Of a stretch of 64,000 nt of DNA, positions 56,311-64,000 are shown piece after piece. Numbering within the stretch: the stretch's first letter is position 1; the number at the start of each line of letters is the position of its first letter. The DNA is taken from assembly GCA_963833835.1 (NCBI GenBank), contig CAWHZI010000007.1:124001-188000 (forward strand), given 5' to 3'. Both the position numbers and the translations under genes were made by a program. The stretch is from Bog-532 sp963833835 (lineage in GTDB: Bacteria; Actinomycetota; Actinomycetes; Streptosporangiales; Streptosporangiaceae). The notes below the pieces were generated by a model. That model did not search any database and was not told where the DNA came from. It saw only the letters and a program-made list of their open reading frames with translations.

Positions 56311-57212
56311 GACGTCAGCTCTTCGGCCTGGCCCCGATCTGTACTGTCGCCCAGCCCGCCGCTGCCCGGCTCACTGCCACGCAGCAGCAGGTAGGCGTCC
56401 TCCAGCGACGGCTCCACGTGCTCCACGCCGCTGCGGGCGTCCTCGGCCACGTTGCGGTAGCGGCCGGTCCCGGTGCGCCAGGACACGCTGGCCGCCGGGT
56501 CGGGGGCATCGGCCAGCCACACGCGCCCGGCCGCCCGGCCCACCAGCGCCGTGACCTGGCCGTCGTACCGCACGCGGCCGCGGTCCAGCACGACCACCCG
56601 GTCGCACAGCGCCGCGACGTCCTCGGTCTGGTGGGTCGACAGCACCACGGTGGACGTACGGGCCAGTTCGGCCAGCACCGTCCGCAGCACGGCCCGCTGC
56701 TCGGGGTCCACGCCGGCGGTGGGCTCGTCCAGGATCAGCACCGGCGGCGAGCCCAGCAGCGCCTGGGCCAGGGCGACCCGCCGCCGCTGCCCGCCGGACA
56801 TGGCCCGGAGCCGCTTGGCTGAGCTGCCGCTCAGGCCGACCAGGTCGAGCACCCGGCGGACCTCGGCGTGGCGCCGGTCCGGCTGGGTCCATTCCTTGAG
56901 GACCGCGATGTAGTCCACGAACGCGAACGCGGTGAACCCGCGGGGGAAGCCGATCTCCTGGGGCAGGTACCCGAGCCTGCGACGTACCTCAGTGCGCTGG
57001 GCCGGCACGACGGGGTCGCGGCCCAGCACCGTGAGCTCTCCCTGGCTGGGCGGCAGCGCGGTGGCCAGCAGCCGCAGCAGGGTGGTCTTGCCGGCCCCGT
57101 TCGGCCCGAGCAGCCCGATCACGCCGGGTTCGAGCTCCAGGCTGACGTCGGCCAGGGCCCAGGCGGCCCCGAACCTCCGGCCGGCCCCGCGCAGGCTGAT
57201 GGATGTGGTCAT
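56307..57212 (-). CDS. ABC transporter ATP-binding protein
   Basis: 301 residues. Walker A GPNGAGKTTLLRLLA, YLPQEIGFPRGFTAFAFVDYI after the Q-loop, signature MSGGQRRRVALAQALLG, Walker B LILDEPTAGVDPEQ, H-loop LSTHQTEDVAAL. It overlaps the anti-sigma gene (upstream) and the permease gene (downstream), each by ATGA. The layout suggests the exporter is induced when the ECF sigma is released. Confidence 0.92.
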   Translation of the reverse strand: MTTSISLRGAGRRFGAAWALADVSLELEPGVIGLLGPNGAGKTTLLRLLATALPPSQGELTVLGRDPVVPAQRTEVRRRLGYLPQEIGFPRGFTAFAFVDYIAVLKEWTQPDRRHAEVRRVLDLVGLSGSSAKRLRAMSGGQRRRVALAQALLGSPPVLILDEPTAGVDPEQRAVLRTVLAELARTSTVVLSTHQTEDVAALCDRVVVLDRGRVRYDGQVTALVGRAAGRVWLADAPDPAASVSWRTGTGRYRNVAEDARSGVEHVEPSLEDAYLLLRGSEPGSGGLGDSTDRGQAEELTS

Positions 57213-58078
57213 GACCAGTTCCTCCTGGGCCGGAGTTCACGCAGGTGCCGCGCGCGGACGAAGAAGATGGTGATCGAGGCGATGGCCAGGATGACGTAGC
57301 CGCCCTGGAACCGGGCCTGCAGCACGGCGTCCGGCGTGCCGGCCCGCGCGACCAGGAGCCACACGATGGCCAGCCAGGCCAGGCTGACGCCGATGGCCGC
57401 GCGCAGCGGGCCCATCCAGGTGGACAAGGCCAGCACCACCGCGGCGAAGCCGAACGCGGGGAGCAGCCACGTGGTCGGGGCCCAGCCCGGCACGAGCAGG
57501 CCGGCCAGGGCCACGGCGGGCAGCGCCACCGCGAGAATCGCCACCGAGCGGAGCAGCACCAGGCGCAGCACCGGGTACGGCGTGACCACCTCCGGCTGCA
57601 GCGCCGGATCGATGCGCGGGTCGTAGCTGATGGCCACAGCGACGCAGGGGATCAGGGGCGCAACCGCGAGGAACGCCCACATGCCGCGCGACTGGCCCAG
57701 CGCGGCCGTCGTGGCGGCGAAGGCGAGCACGGCGGCGATGCCGGCCAGCCACCGGCCGCGGAAGGCGCTGGCCGTCGCGACCAGGCGGGCGTCGTTCGCG
57801 GGCAGCCCAGCGCGCTGCAGCAGCCACTCGAACGGCGACGGGCGCGGCAGTTCGATCGCGTCCCGGGTCCGAGCCCACACCTCGGCCAGGTCCACCGGGC
57901 TCGCGACGGGGCTCGCAAGGGGACTCGCCGCGGGGCCTGGGCTGACTAGTGTGCTGACCCGCGCCCGGCAGGGGGCGCAGGACAGCAGATGCTGTTCTAC
58001 CGACGCGCCCTCGGGCAGCGAGTCCGACTGGTCGATCCAGCGCCGCAGCGTGATTTCGTCCGCGTGCCAGCCGGTCAT
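57209..58078 (-). CDS. Zinc-finger (ZAS-type) transmembrane anti-sigma factor
   Basis: 289 residues from ATG 58076-58078, overlapping the sigma stop (ATGA). The N-terminal zinc-binding motif H-x3-C-x2-C lies in EQHLLSCAPCRARV. A linker with repeated SPLASPVASPV is followed by about six hydrophobic segments (WLAGIAAVLAFAATTAALG onward), more than the one helix of most anti-sigma factors, so the membrane part may sense cell-envelope state or be a fused transport component. Confidence 0.82.
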   Translation of the reverse strand: MTGWHADEITLRRWIDQSDSLPEGASVEQHLLSCAPCRARVSTLVSPGPAASPLASPVASPVDLAEVWARTRDAIELPRPSPFEWLLQRAGLPANDARLVATASAFRGRWLAGIAAVLAFAATTAALGQSRGMWAFLAVAPLIPCVAVAISYDPRIDPALQPEVVTPYPVLRLVLLRSVAILAVALPAVALAGLLVPGWAPTTWLLPAFGFAAVVLALSTWMGPLRAAIGVSLAWLAIVWLLVARAGTPDAVLQARFQGGYVILAIASITIFFVRARHLRELRPRRNWS

Positions 58079-58623
58079 GACAGTCCTTCCGCTAGGGCGG
58101 CCCGCAGGTGGGCCTTGGCCCGGGACAACCGCGTCTTCACGCTGCCCACCGGCATCCGCAGCAGCCGGGCCGCCTCGGCGGCGGTCAGCCCGTCCAGCAC
58201 GGTGGCCTGGATCACCGCCCGCATCTCCGGTGACAGCCGGGCCAGGGCCGGGCCGAGGTCGCCGTACTCGACCGACAGCAGCACCTGGTCTTCGGCGGCG
58301 GGAACCGTGTCCCCCATCCCCGTGACGGCGACCGCAACCGCGTCCGGCCGCCGGCGCAACCGGCTGACCAGGCGGCGGATCGCGATACCCCAGAGCCACG
58401 CGGCGACGTCGCCGTCTCCCCGGAAGCCCTGCGGCTTCTGCCAGACCGCCATGAACGTGTCCTGCACCGCGTCCGCCACCAGGTCCCGGTCGTTGCACCG
58501 CCGGCTCAGCCGGACGGCGAGCCACGCGGCGTGCCGGTCATAGAGCGCGCGCATGGCGTCCAGGTCGCGCTGGCCCACGGCGGCCAGCAGCGCCGTGTCG
58601 CTCGGGCTCCCGTCCATACTCAC
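58075..58623 (-). CDS. ECF RNA polymerase sigma factor
   Basis: 182 residues. Region 2: LYDRHAAWLAVRLSRRCNDRDLVADAVQDTFMAVWQKPQGFRGDGDVAAWLWGIAIRRLVSRLRRR; region 4: LARLSPEMRAVIQATVLDGLTAAEAARLLRMPVGSVKTRLSRAKAHLRAAL. Typical ECF lengths and spacing. First gene of the operon that continues with its anti-sigma factor and an ABC transporter. Confidence 0.93.
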   Translation of the reverse strand: MSMDGSPSDTALLAAVGQRDLDAMRALYDRHAAWLAVRLSRRCNDRDLVADAVQDTFMAVWQKPQGFRGDGDVAAWLWGIAIRRLVSRLRRRPDAVAVAVTGMGDTVPAAEDQVLLSVEYGDLGPALARLSPEMRAVIQATVLDGLTAAEAARLLRMPVGSVKTRLSRAKAHLRAALAEGLS

Positions 58624-58701
58624 ACTGTCGCCCGCGCCGCCCGGAAAAGATTCACTCCCGCGGGCAGATTTTCGGGCCCAGACTCGGCGGTCAGGCCCGG
58701 G

Positions 58702-59566
58702 TCAGCTGTCCAGCACCGTGCGCAGGGTGGCGGCGAACTCGTCGGGCTTGCCCATTCCGCCGTACTCGCCACCGAGGAAGCCGTCGTGGCCACCGGGGAA
58801 GCTGGTCGGCGCGATGCCCAGCCGCTCGGCCACGGCCAGGCCCGCGCGCCCGGCCAGCTGCTGGCCGGAATCGGTGCCGACGCCGATGACCACCCGGGTG
58901 GACGCGGCCCGCAGCGCGCCGAAGTCGTGCTGGTGGTCGTTGCACGCGATCATGTTCGCCATCAGCGCGTCGTCGCGGGAGCCGTCGTCGTCGGCGGGCA
59001 GCCCGAACATGGCCGGGTCCGGCGCGGGCTGGCTGACGTAGTCGGCCGGGAGCGGGCCCTCGTAGCTGACCAGCTTGATGAACTTGGCCATGGCCGGGCC
59101 GAACCCGCCGCTGACGTAGGTCGACCGGATGTCGTGGCAGGCGGCCAGGGCCGGCTCGACGGTCGGGCAGTTCCGCCGACGCCGGCGGCTCGTGCGCCAC
59201 CAGCGCGCGGACCTGCTCGGGGTGCTGGGCCACCAGCGCCAGCGCGTTGACGGCACCGCCGCTGCTGGCGAAGATGTCCACCGGCCCGGCGTCCAGCGCC
59301 TCGATCAGCCGGTGCAGATCGTCGGCGTGCTGGTCCGGCGTGATCTCGGCGGTGCTGTCGCTGCGGTGGCTGCGCTCCGCGCCGCGCGGGTCGTACGTCA
59401 CTACGGTGCGGTCGCCGAAGTGCCCGGCCAGCGTCACAAACCCGGCCGCCCCCATCGGTGACCCGATGATCAGCAGCACCGGCTTGATGCTCGCGCCGGC
59501 CTCCCGCACGTCGTAGCTGAGCACGGCCCCCGGCACGTCCAGCGTGTAAGTCTTCGGCTCGCTCAT
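58702..59566 (-). pseudogene. Alpha/beta hydrolase with one frameshift
   Basis: Starts at ATG 59564-59566 (GGAGG nine bases upstream): VLLIIGSPMGAAGFVTLAGHFGDRTVVTYDPRGAERS, with the nucleophile elbow FASSGGAVNAL, then VRALVAHEPPASAELP. Near 59,165-59,175 the frame changes and the protein continues as VEPALAACHDIRSTYVSGGFGPAMAKF to the C-terminal His region PTSFPGGHDGFLGGEYG. A single indel separates the two parts, so this is either a young pseudogene or a sequence error. It would be a 288-residue hydrolase. Confidence 0.75.
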
Positions 59567-59719
59567 CGCGTTCACCCTCCGCAGTGTCAGTCGCAGTTTC
59601 TGCCCGTACTGACGTCTCCCCTCGAAGGAACTCATCGCCCGCAGACCAGGCGTTTCGTTGTCATTGCCCGCACCCGGCGGCGGTGGTACATATGGGCCAG
59701 CCAAGGGGAGGGGGCGCCA

Positions 59720-60607
59720 ATGGACACCGATGCCCGCGAGTCGCACCCGACCGCCCGCACCCGTGCCGCCCGGTCGGCCGCCCTGTGGGCCACTCCGCTT
59801 TCGATCCTGGCCGGCGCGGTCAGCGTCGTGTGGTCCTCTCGTCAGCTGAGGGCGAGGGCGCCTTCCTCGCCTACGTCCGCCGATTCCTCGCCTACGTCTG
59901 CCAAGCCACCGGCTGCGCCGGCCGATAGCCCAGCAGGCGGCCAAGACCCAGCCGATACGAGCCGGGTCGGCCGGTTCTTCAAGATCTGGGCCACTCCCTT
60001 GTCGATACTGGTCGCGGCGATCAGCTTGGTGTGGTCCGTTTACCAGTTCAACTCGCAGCAGCAGGCCAGCCAGGCCCAGGCCCTGGACCAGCAGCGGCAG
60101 ACCACCTTCGATAACTACCTCGATGACATGTCGTCCCTGCTCCTGGCGGACAAACTCGAGTCGGCCCCGTCAGGAGGCCCGGTCCGGGCCATTGCCATCG
60201 CCCGCACCGATACGGCGATTCGCGATCTGGACGGCAATCGCAAAGGCATGCTGGTGCGTTTCCTCTGGGAAGCAAATCTCATCAAAACCCCGAAGCCAGT
60301 GGTCCTGCTCCACCAGGTAAACCTGCGCGATGCCGACTTTGGCCGGGCCAATCTGCAGCACGCTGATCTGAGTGGCAACAATCTGATCGGGGCGAACTTC
60401 TCCGGCGCGCAGCTGGACGATGCGGACCTGAGCGACACCGACCTGATTCGCGCCAATCTGGCGAATGCCAACCTGACCAGCGCCAATCTCCAAGGGGCGA
60501 ACCTCAGCCTGGCTGACCTTCTCGGTGCCCGGGTCACCACCAGCCAGCTGGCCCAGGCCCGTTCAATCCAGGACGCCACGCTGCCCAATGGATCGATCGG
60601 CCACTGA
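59720..60607 (+). CDS. Pentapeptide-repeat membrane protein
   Basis: 295 residues. Two related membrane segments (ATPLSILAGAVSVVWS at about 25-40; ATPLSILVAAISLVWSVYQF at about 90-110), separated by a Ser/Pro/Ala-rich linker, look like an internal duplication. A helical region leads to a C-terminal pentapeptide-repeat solenoid of about 16 A(D/N)LXX units (VNLRDADFGRANLQHADLSG ... ANLSLADLLGA). Such solenoids form right-handed beta helices for binding; their role here is unknown. Similar to DUF-type membrane pentapeptide proteins of actinomycetes. Confidence 0.88.
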   Translation: MDTDARESHPTARTRAARSAALWATPLSILAGAVSVVWSSRQLRARAPSSPTSADSSPTSAKPPAAPADSPAGGQDPADTSRVGRFFKIWATPLSILVAAISLVWSVYQFNSQQQASQAQALDQQRQTTFDNYLDDMSSLLLADKLESAPSGGPVRAIAIARTDTAIRDLDGNRKGMLVRFLWEANLIKTPKPVVLLHQVNLRDADFGRANLQHADLSGNNLIGANFSGAQLDDADLSDTDLIRANLANANLTSANLQGANLSLADLLGARVTTSQLAQARSIQDATLPNGSIGH

Positions 60608-60632
60608 ACCGTCAGCAGGCCGACCGCCGAAC

Positions 60633-61244
60633 TCATCGCACCGAGGGCAAAAGCTCTCTGAGCCGGGCCGCGAACTCGGCCGGGTACTGAATCATGCCGG
60701 CGTGGTGACCGGGTAGCTCGGCCAACGGCACGCCCAGCTCCTCAGCCAGACGCTCTGCGCAGTGGTACGGGTAGAAGTCCCGGCTGTCGCGGCCGCCCGC
60801 CACCACGATCCGGCCCGCCAGCGGAGCCAGCCGCTTCAGGTCCAGGTGGTAGCGGCCTACCGCCGGGATGTCCCGCTGGACGAACAGCTCGATGTCGCCC
60901 GCCCGCACCTTGTCTCCGGCGCCACCGCCCGGTGCGGCGGTTCGTGGACCACCAGCCAGCCGACCGCCCCGGGCTCGGCCGCGGCCAGTTCCACCGCGAT
61001 CAGGGCACCGGTGCTGCTCCCGGTCGTCGAGGTGGCTGCGCGAGTAACCGCGCCGGTCGTAAGTCACCACCGTGTAGCCGTGGTCCGGATCGCCGTCCGG
61101 GGCCCCCGCTAGGTCGGTGGCCAGGGCGCTCAGCGTGTCCGCGTTGCTCGGGCCGCCGCCGATCAGCATCAGCGGCGGCCCGTGGCCTTGCGTCCGGTAG
61201 TACAGCGACCCGCCGGGGACCCGGATCGTGTGGTCTGAGCTCAC
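60633..61244 (-). pseudogene. Alpha/beta hydrolase remnant with deletion and frameshifts
   Basis: Read from GTG 61242-61244, which overlaps the stop of the upstream small membrane-protein gene. Residues 1-70 are intact (IRVPGGSLYYRTQGHGPPLMLIGGGPSNADTLSALA, YTVVTYDRRGYSRS). The middle lies in another frame (SSTGALIAVELAAAEPGAVGWLVVHEPPH) with a missing stretch before it. The last 80 residues return to the first frame (LAPLAGRIVVAGGRDSRDFYPYHCAERLAEELG, LPGHHAGMIQYP). At least two frame changes and a deletion, so non-functional. Confidence 0.7.
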
Positions 61245-61468
61245 GACTTGTCGGCGACGGACCCGGCGGACCCAGCGGACCCGGCAGCAGAGGCCTCTTG
61301 CCGCTGGTGCCGAATCTGCAGGAACGAAAGTCCCAGTCCCAGGAGTGCGGTGATCAGCCACACGTGGTTGTGGGTGACGATCCCGAACGCGAGACCCGCG
61401 AAGGTGGTGAGCAGGCCGAGGACGGAGGCGAGCTTCTTGTGGCCGGTGAAGCGGAGGAGGAGCAACAT
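61241..61468 (-). CDS. Small two-helix membrane protein
   Basis: 75 residues from ATG 61466-61468 with AAAGGAA six bases upstream. Two hydrophobic helices (LASVLGLLTTFAGLAFGIVTH; VWLITALLGLGLSFLQI) joined by a short His/Asn loop and followed by a hydrophilic tail with GSAGSAGS repeats. Its stop overlaps the start of the hydrolase remnant. Has a recognisable promoter with TATGAT and an inverted repeat at 61514-61534. No named family. Confidence 0.7.
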   Translation of the reverse strand: MLLLLRFTGHKKLASVLGLLTTFAGLAFGIVTHNHVWLITALLGLGLSFLQIRHQRQEASAAGSAGSAGSVADKS

Positions 61469-61513
61469 GGCTGGTTCCTTTCGCCGTAACGGGCTCGATG
61501 ACTTCATCGTGAC

Positions 61514-61534
61514 ATCATATTGCGTACTGCGCAA
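61514..61534 (-). promoter_or_regulatory. Promoter and operator of the small membrane-protein gene
   Basis: On the minus strand the -10-like TATGAT (61514-61519) is immediately preceded by TTGCG-CAGTA-CGCAA (61520-61534), an inverted repeat with 5-bp arms that lies in the spacer. TTGAGA is about 20 bases upstream of the -10. The gene start is 45 bases downstream. A repressor binding this dyad would block the promoter. Confidence 0.45.
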
Positions 61535-61623
61535 GTTTTTCTCAACAGGCATTTTTTTCTGAATACGAAAGACTCTTGCCGGACTGGGTAGGTACTCTGC
61601 GACCCCGGCGAAAGGGCAGACCC

Positions 61624-63265
61624 ATGGAGCTGATTCTCGAGGACGCCGACATCATCACCATGGCCCCGGAGCCAGGCCCCAGCCGCCGACAGCATGCTCA
61701 TCCGCGACGGCTACATCGCCGCCGTCGGCTCAGCCGCCCAGATCCGGGCCCTGGCGGCCAAGAACGCCGCCGTCGTGCACCTGGACGGCGCCACCGTGAT
61801 CCCCGGGCTGATCGACGCGCACTGTCACGTCTCCGATGTCGGCTACCTGGCCGCGGCGGCCGACTGCAGCCAGCCGGCCGCGCCGGACATCCCGGCCATC
61901 GTGGCCCGGCTGCGGGACCAGGCCGGCCGGACCCCGGACGGCTCGTGGGTCACCGGCGCCGGGTACGTGGAGTACAAGCTGCGGGAGGACCGGCACCCGA
62001 CCCGGGCCGACCTGGACGCCGCGGTCCCGGACCGCCCGGCCGTGCTCTATCACACGAGTTTGCACGCCTGCGTGCTGAACAGCGCCGCGCTGCGGGAGGC
62101 CGGATTCGCCGACGGCCAGCCGGACCCACCCGGTGGTGCGTTCGGCCGCGACGACCAGGGCCGGCTCGACGGTGTGGTCTTCGAGGGGCCGATGTTCGCG
62201 CTGTTCGAGCGCAACCTGCACCACGACCTGGGCGAGCTGGGCCCAGACCAGCGGGCCCGGGTGGTCCGCACCGCCGGCGAACGGCTGGCCGCGCTCGGCG
62301 TCACCGCGGTCTGCGAAGCCGACCTGCGCCGCGACTCGTTCACCGCGTTCGCCGAGGCCGACGCGGCCGGCGCGCTGCACCAGCGGATCTACGGCCTGGT
62401 CGTGCACGACGAGGTGGACTGGCTGCTCACGGCCGGGCTGCGGGGCCGCCGGTCGGACCGGCTGGCCGCCGAGGCGGTGAAGATCTGGGCCGACGGCGGC
62501 ATGAGCAGCCGTACCGCCGCCATCAGCGGCCAGTACCCGGTTCCGCCCTACGGCTCGGGCATCTTGTACTTCGACCGGGCCGAGCTGACCGAGCTGGTGC
62601 GAGGCTTCGACGCCCAGGGGTTCCAGGTCTGTATCCACGCTCAGGGCGACCGGGCCATCGAGACCGTCCTCGACGCCTACGCCGCCGTCCTTCCCGGCAC
62701 ACCTGACCCACCCAGCTCACCTGGCATCGAGCGGAACCCGCGCCGCCACCGCATCGAGCACGGCGGCGCACTCTACCCGGACCAGCTGGCCCGGGCGGCC
62801 GAGCTGGACATCCTGATCGCCACCCAGCCCGGTTTCTTTTCCACCCTGGGCGACGGGTTCGCCGCCGCGTTTCCCGACACCCACGGCCAGCTGTACGCGA
62901 TCGGGTCCTGGCGGCGGGCCGGCCTGACCGTGGCCGGGTCCTCCGACGCCCCGGTGATCAGCCCGGACCCGCTGCTCGGCCTGCGCGACGCGGTGCTGCG
63001 CCGCACCGCCAGCGGCCGCGTCCTCGGCCCGGGGGAGGAGCTCACCGCGGCCGACGCGCTGGCCCTGTACACCAGCCAGGCCGCTTACGCCATGCACCGG
63101 GAGACCGAGATCGGGTCGCTGACGGTGGGCCACCGGGCCGATTTCGTGATCCTGGACGGCAACCCGCTGACCATCGACCCGGAGCGGATCACCGACCTCA
63201 GCGTGCTGGCCACCGCGCTGGACGGTGTCCCGGTCCATCAGGACGGCGTGACCATCCCCGGCTGA
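61624..63265 (+). CDS. YtcJ-like amidohydrolase with frameshifted N-terminus
   Basis: From ATG 61624 (AAAGGGCAG upstream) the first 19 codons (MELILEDADIITMAPEPG) give the expected first strand of Amidohydro_3/YtcJ enzymes. At about 61,676-61,684 a one-base indel shifts to the frame that continues as AADSMLIRDGYIAAVG and stays open to 63265 (523 residues from ATG 61694). Metal-site motifs: DAHCHVSD (H-x-H), VKIWADGG (usually KxxxDG), CIHAQGDRAI, HRIEHG and SSDAPV. It probably hydrolyses an amide or cyclic amide. If not a sequence error, the enzyme lacks its N-terminal strands. Confidence 0.8.
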
Positions 63266-63298
63266 GCTGGAGCGACGCAACCGTGAAATCCTGACCCG

Positions 63299-64000
63299 AT
63301 GCAGCCGAGCCCGCAACCGAACGGCTCCTGCCCCAAGCACATGGTCATGGGCCCGTGCGGCGGGGTGCGGCCGGACGGGCGCTGTGAGGTGATCGACGAC
63401 CCGTGCGTGTTCCCGGAGCCGGTCGTGTGGGTCGCCCCGGAAGGCCCGGTGAGCCCGGTACCCGCGACGCTGCTGCAGCGCACCCCGCTGATCCTGACCG
63501 ACTTCACGGCCGAGCCGTTCTCGGTCCGGGCCCTGCACGCCGTGGCCACGACGCTGGCCCCATCCAGCGACGCGGTCCTGGTCGGTGAGCATCAGAACCG
63601 GCCCGATTTCCCGCCCACGCTGCTGGCCATGCTGCTCCAGGACGCCGGGGCGCGGCCGTGGATCACGCTGGCCTGCCGGGACCGGAACCGGATCGTGCTG
63701 GAGCAGGAGCTGATCGGCCTGCGGCACCTGGAGGTGGACGCGGTCCTGTGCGTGACCGGCGACGCCCGCGGCTACGACGTCCGACCGGACGTGACCCAGG
63801 TCTTCGACCTGGACGGCCCGCGGCTGACCGCGCTGGCCGCCACCGTCGGCCTGCCCGCGGCCGTCCCGGAGACACCGGCCGCACCGCCCCGGGACCGGCG
63901 GCCGTTCCGGCTGCTGCAGAAACAGCGGGCCGGGGCCGCGGTGGCCGTGCTGAACCACGCCGCGACGGACACGGTGACCTCGTTCATGGCCGCGGCCACC
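63299..64000 (+). CDS. Methylenetetrahydrofolate reductase C-terminal-domain protein (3' end beyond window)
   Basis: From ATG 63299, 234 codons open to the right edge. It begins with the MTHFR_C-type cysteine motif CPKHMVMGPCGGVRPDGRCEV (possibly binding metal or Fe-S), then PCVFPEP and LLQRTPLILTDFTAEPFS, and continues into a barrel-like region with SSDAVLVGEHQNRPDFPPTLLAMLLQDAGARPWITLACRDRNRIVLEQEL, as in methylenetetrahydrofolate reductase. The order (Cys domain first, then reductase) is that of the combined proteins of actinobacteria that handle C1 groups. The minus-strand frames across it are shadows. Confidence 0.8.
   Translation, partial: MQPSPQPNGSCPKHMVMGPCGGVRPDGRCEVIDDPCVFPEPVVWVAPEGPVSPVPATLLQRTPLILTDFTAEPFSVRALHAVATTLAPSSDAVLVGEHQNRPDFPPTLLAMLLQDAGARPWITLACRDRNRIVLEQELIGLRHLEVDAVLCVTGDARGYDVRPDVTQVFDLDGPRLTALAATVGLPAAVPETPAAPPRDRRPFRLLQKQRAGAAVAVLNHAATDTVTSFMAAAT

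Noticed and set aside
62717..63958. A 413-codon minus-strand open frame across the amidohydrolase and MTHFR-type genes
   Set aside because: Arg/Gly/Pro/His-rich composition with no family motif, opposite two well-supported genes; a shadow frame of GC-rich coding DNA. The same applies to 8822-10480, 21044-23239, 31991-33757 and 49-51 kb plus-strand frames.
1..64000. CRISPR arrays, insertion sequences, rRNA operons or prophage modules
   Set aside because: No regularly spaced repeats, transposase, integrase, capsid or rRNA sequence was found on reading both strands; the DUF2637/tRNA scar is the only mobile-element trace.

Overview
The window is GC-rich DNA from an actinomycete (Actinomycetota). 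The signs are GC-rich third codon positions, many GTG/TTG starts, many 1-4 base gene overlaps, two mycofactocin-coupled short-chain dehydrogenases, a DevS/DevR (DosS/DosR) oxygen/redox two-component system with its usual client families, MalT-like LuxR giants, and a relic of an actinomycete integrative element at a tRNA-Ala 3' end. The genus cannot be fixed from sequence alone. I see no rRNA, complete tRNA, CRISPR array or transposase.

Region 1 (1-12.6 kb) is a catabolic island. A GAF/Fis-type (AcoR/MimR-like) regulator, a GPR1/FUN34/YaaH acetate-transporter relative, two mycofactocin-coupled SDRs, a classical SDR, a MoxR AAA+ ATPase, an AAA+/VWA fusion and a close relative of 2-ketopropyl-CoM reductase/carboxylase (2-KPCC) lie on the minus strand. 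Facing them are a zinc MetE/epoxyalkane:CoM-transferase-like protein, a VOC protein, a serine hydrolase and an ECF sigma/anti-sigma pair. The set resembles the bacterial epoxide/ketone carboxylation pathway. However, the 2-KPCC-like protein has Tyr/Tyr where 2-KPCC has its Phe/His pair, so the chemistry or the thiol cofactor may differ. This is the best candidate for an undescribed system.

Region 2 (12.6-13.8 kb) is a scar: a broken HAD gene fused head-on to a truncated DUF2637 gene, followed by a tRNA-Ala 3' remnant (att-like site) and a terminator.

Region 3 (13.8-29 kb) carries envelope and stress genes: MarC, a glucose-dehydrogenase-like enzyme, two CMD-family proteins, a Usp remnant, two MalT-like regulators, ClC, DUF2252, YihY/BrkB and a LURP-one-like protein. 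Five intergenic sites share the palindrome TCACCC-N5/6-GGGTAA, upstream of genes in this stretch, which suggests one local regulon.

Region 4 (29-40.4 kb) holds a DyP-type peroxidase paired with an internally duplicated protein of unknown function, an arylsulfatase, a K+ channel, a GAP-family membrane protein and a TetR-ABC exporter operon.

Region 5 (40.4-54 kb) is a DevR-type dormancy/hypoxia island: aldolase-like protein, Usp, PPOX-fold protein, cNMP-binding protein, DevS, DevR, GNAT/acyl-CoA-synthetase fusion, two CBS-BON proteins and an Rv1733c-like membrane protein. Candidate DevR boxes (GGNC-N4-GNCC) lie in three promoters. Several genes here have lost internal segments (phosphofructokinase, flavodoxin, acetyl-CoA hydrolase, the ATP-grasp part of the synthetase), so the island appears to be eroding.

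Region 6 (54-64 kb) has a SnoaL-like protein, a sigma/anti-sigma/ABC-transporter operon with ATGA overlaps, two damaged alpha/beta hydrolases, a pentapeptide-repeat membrane protein, a small membrane protein, a YtcJ-like amidohydrolase with a frameshifted N-terminus and the start of a methylenetetrahydrofolate-reductase C-terminal-domain protein running off the right edge.
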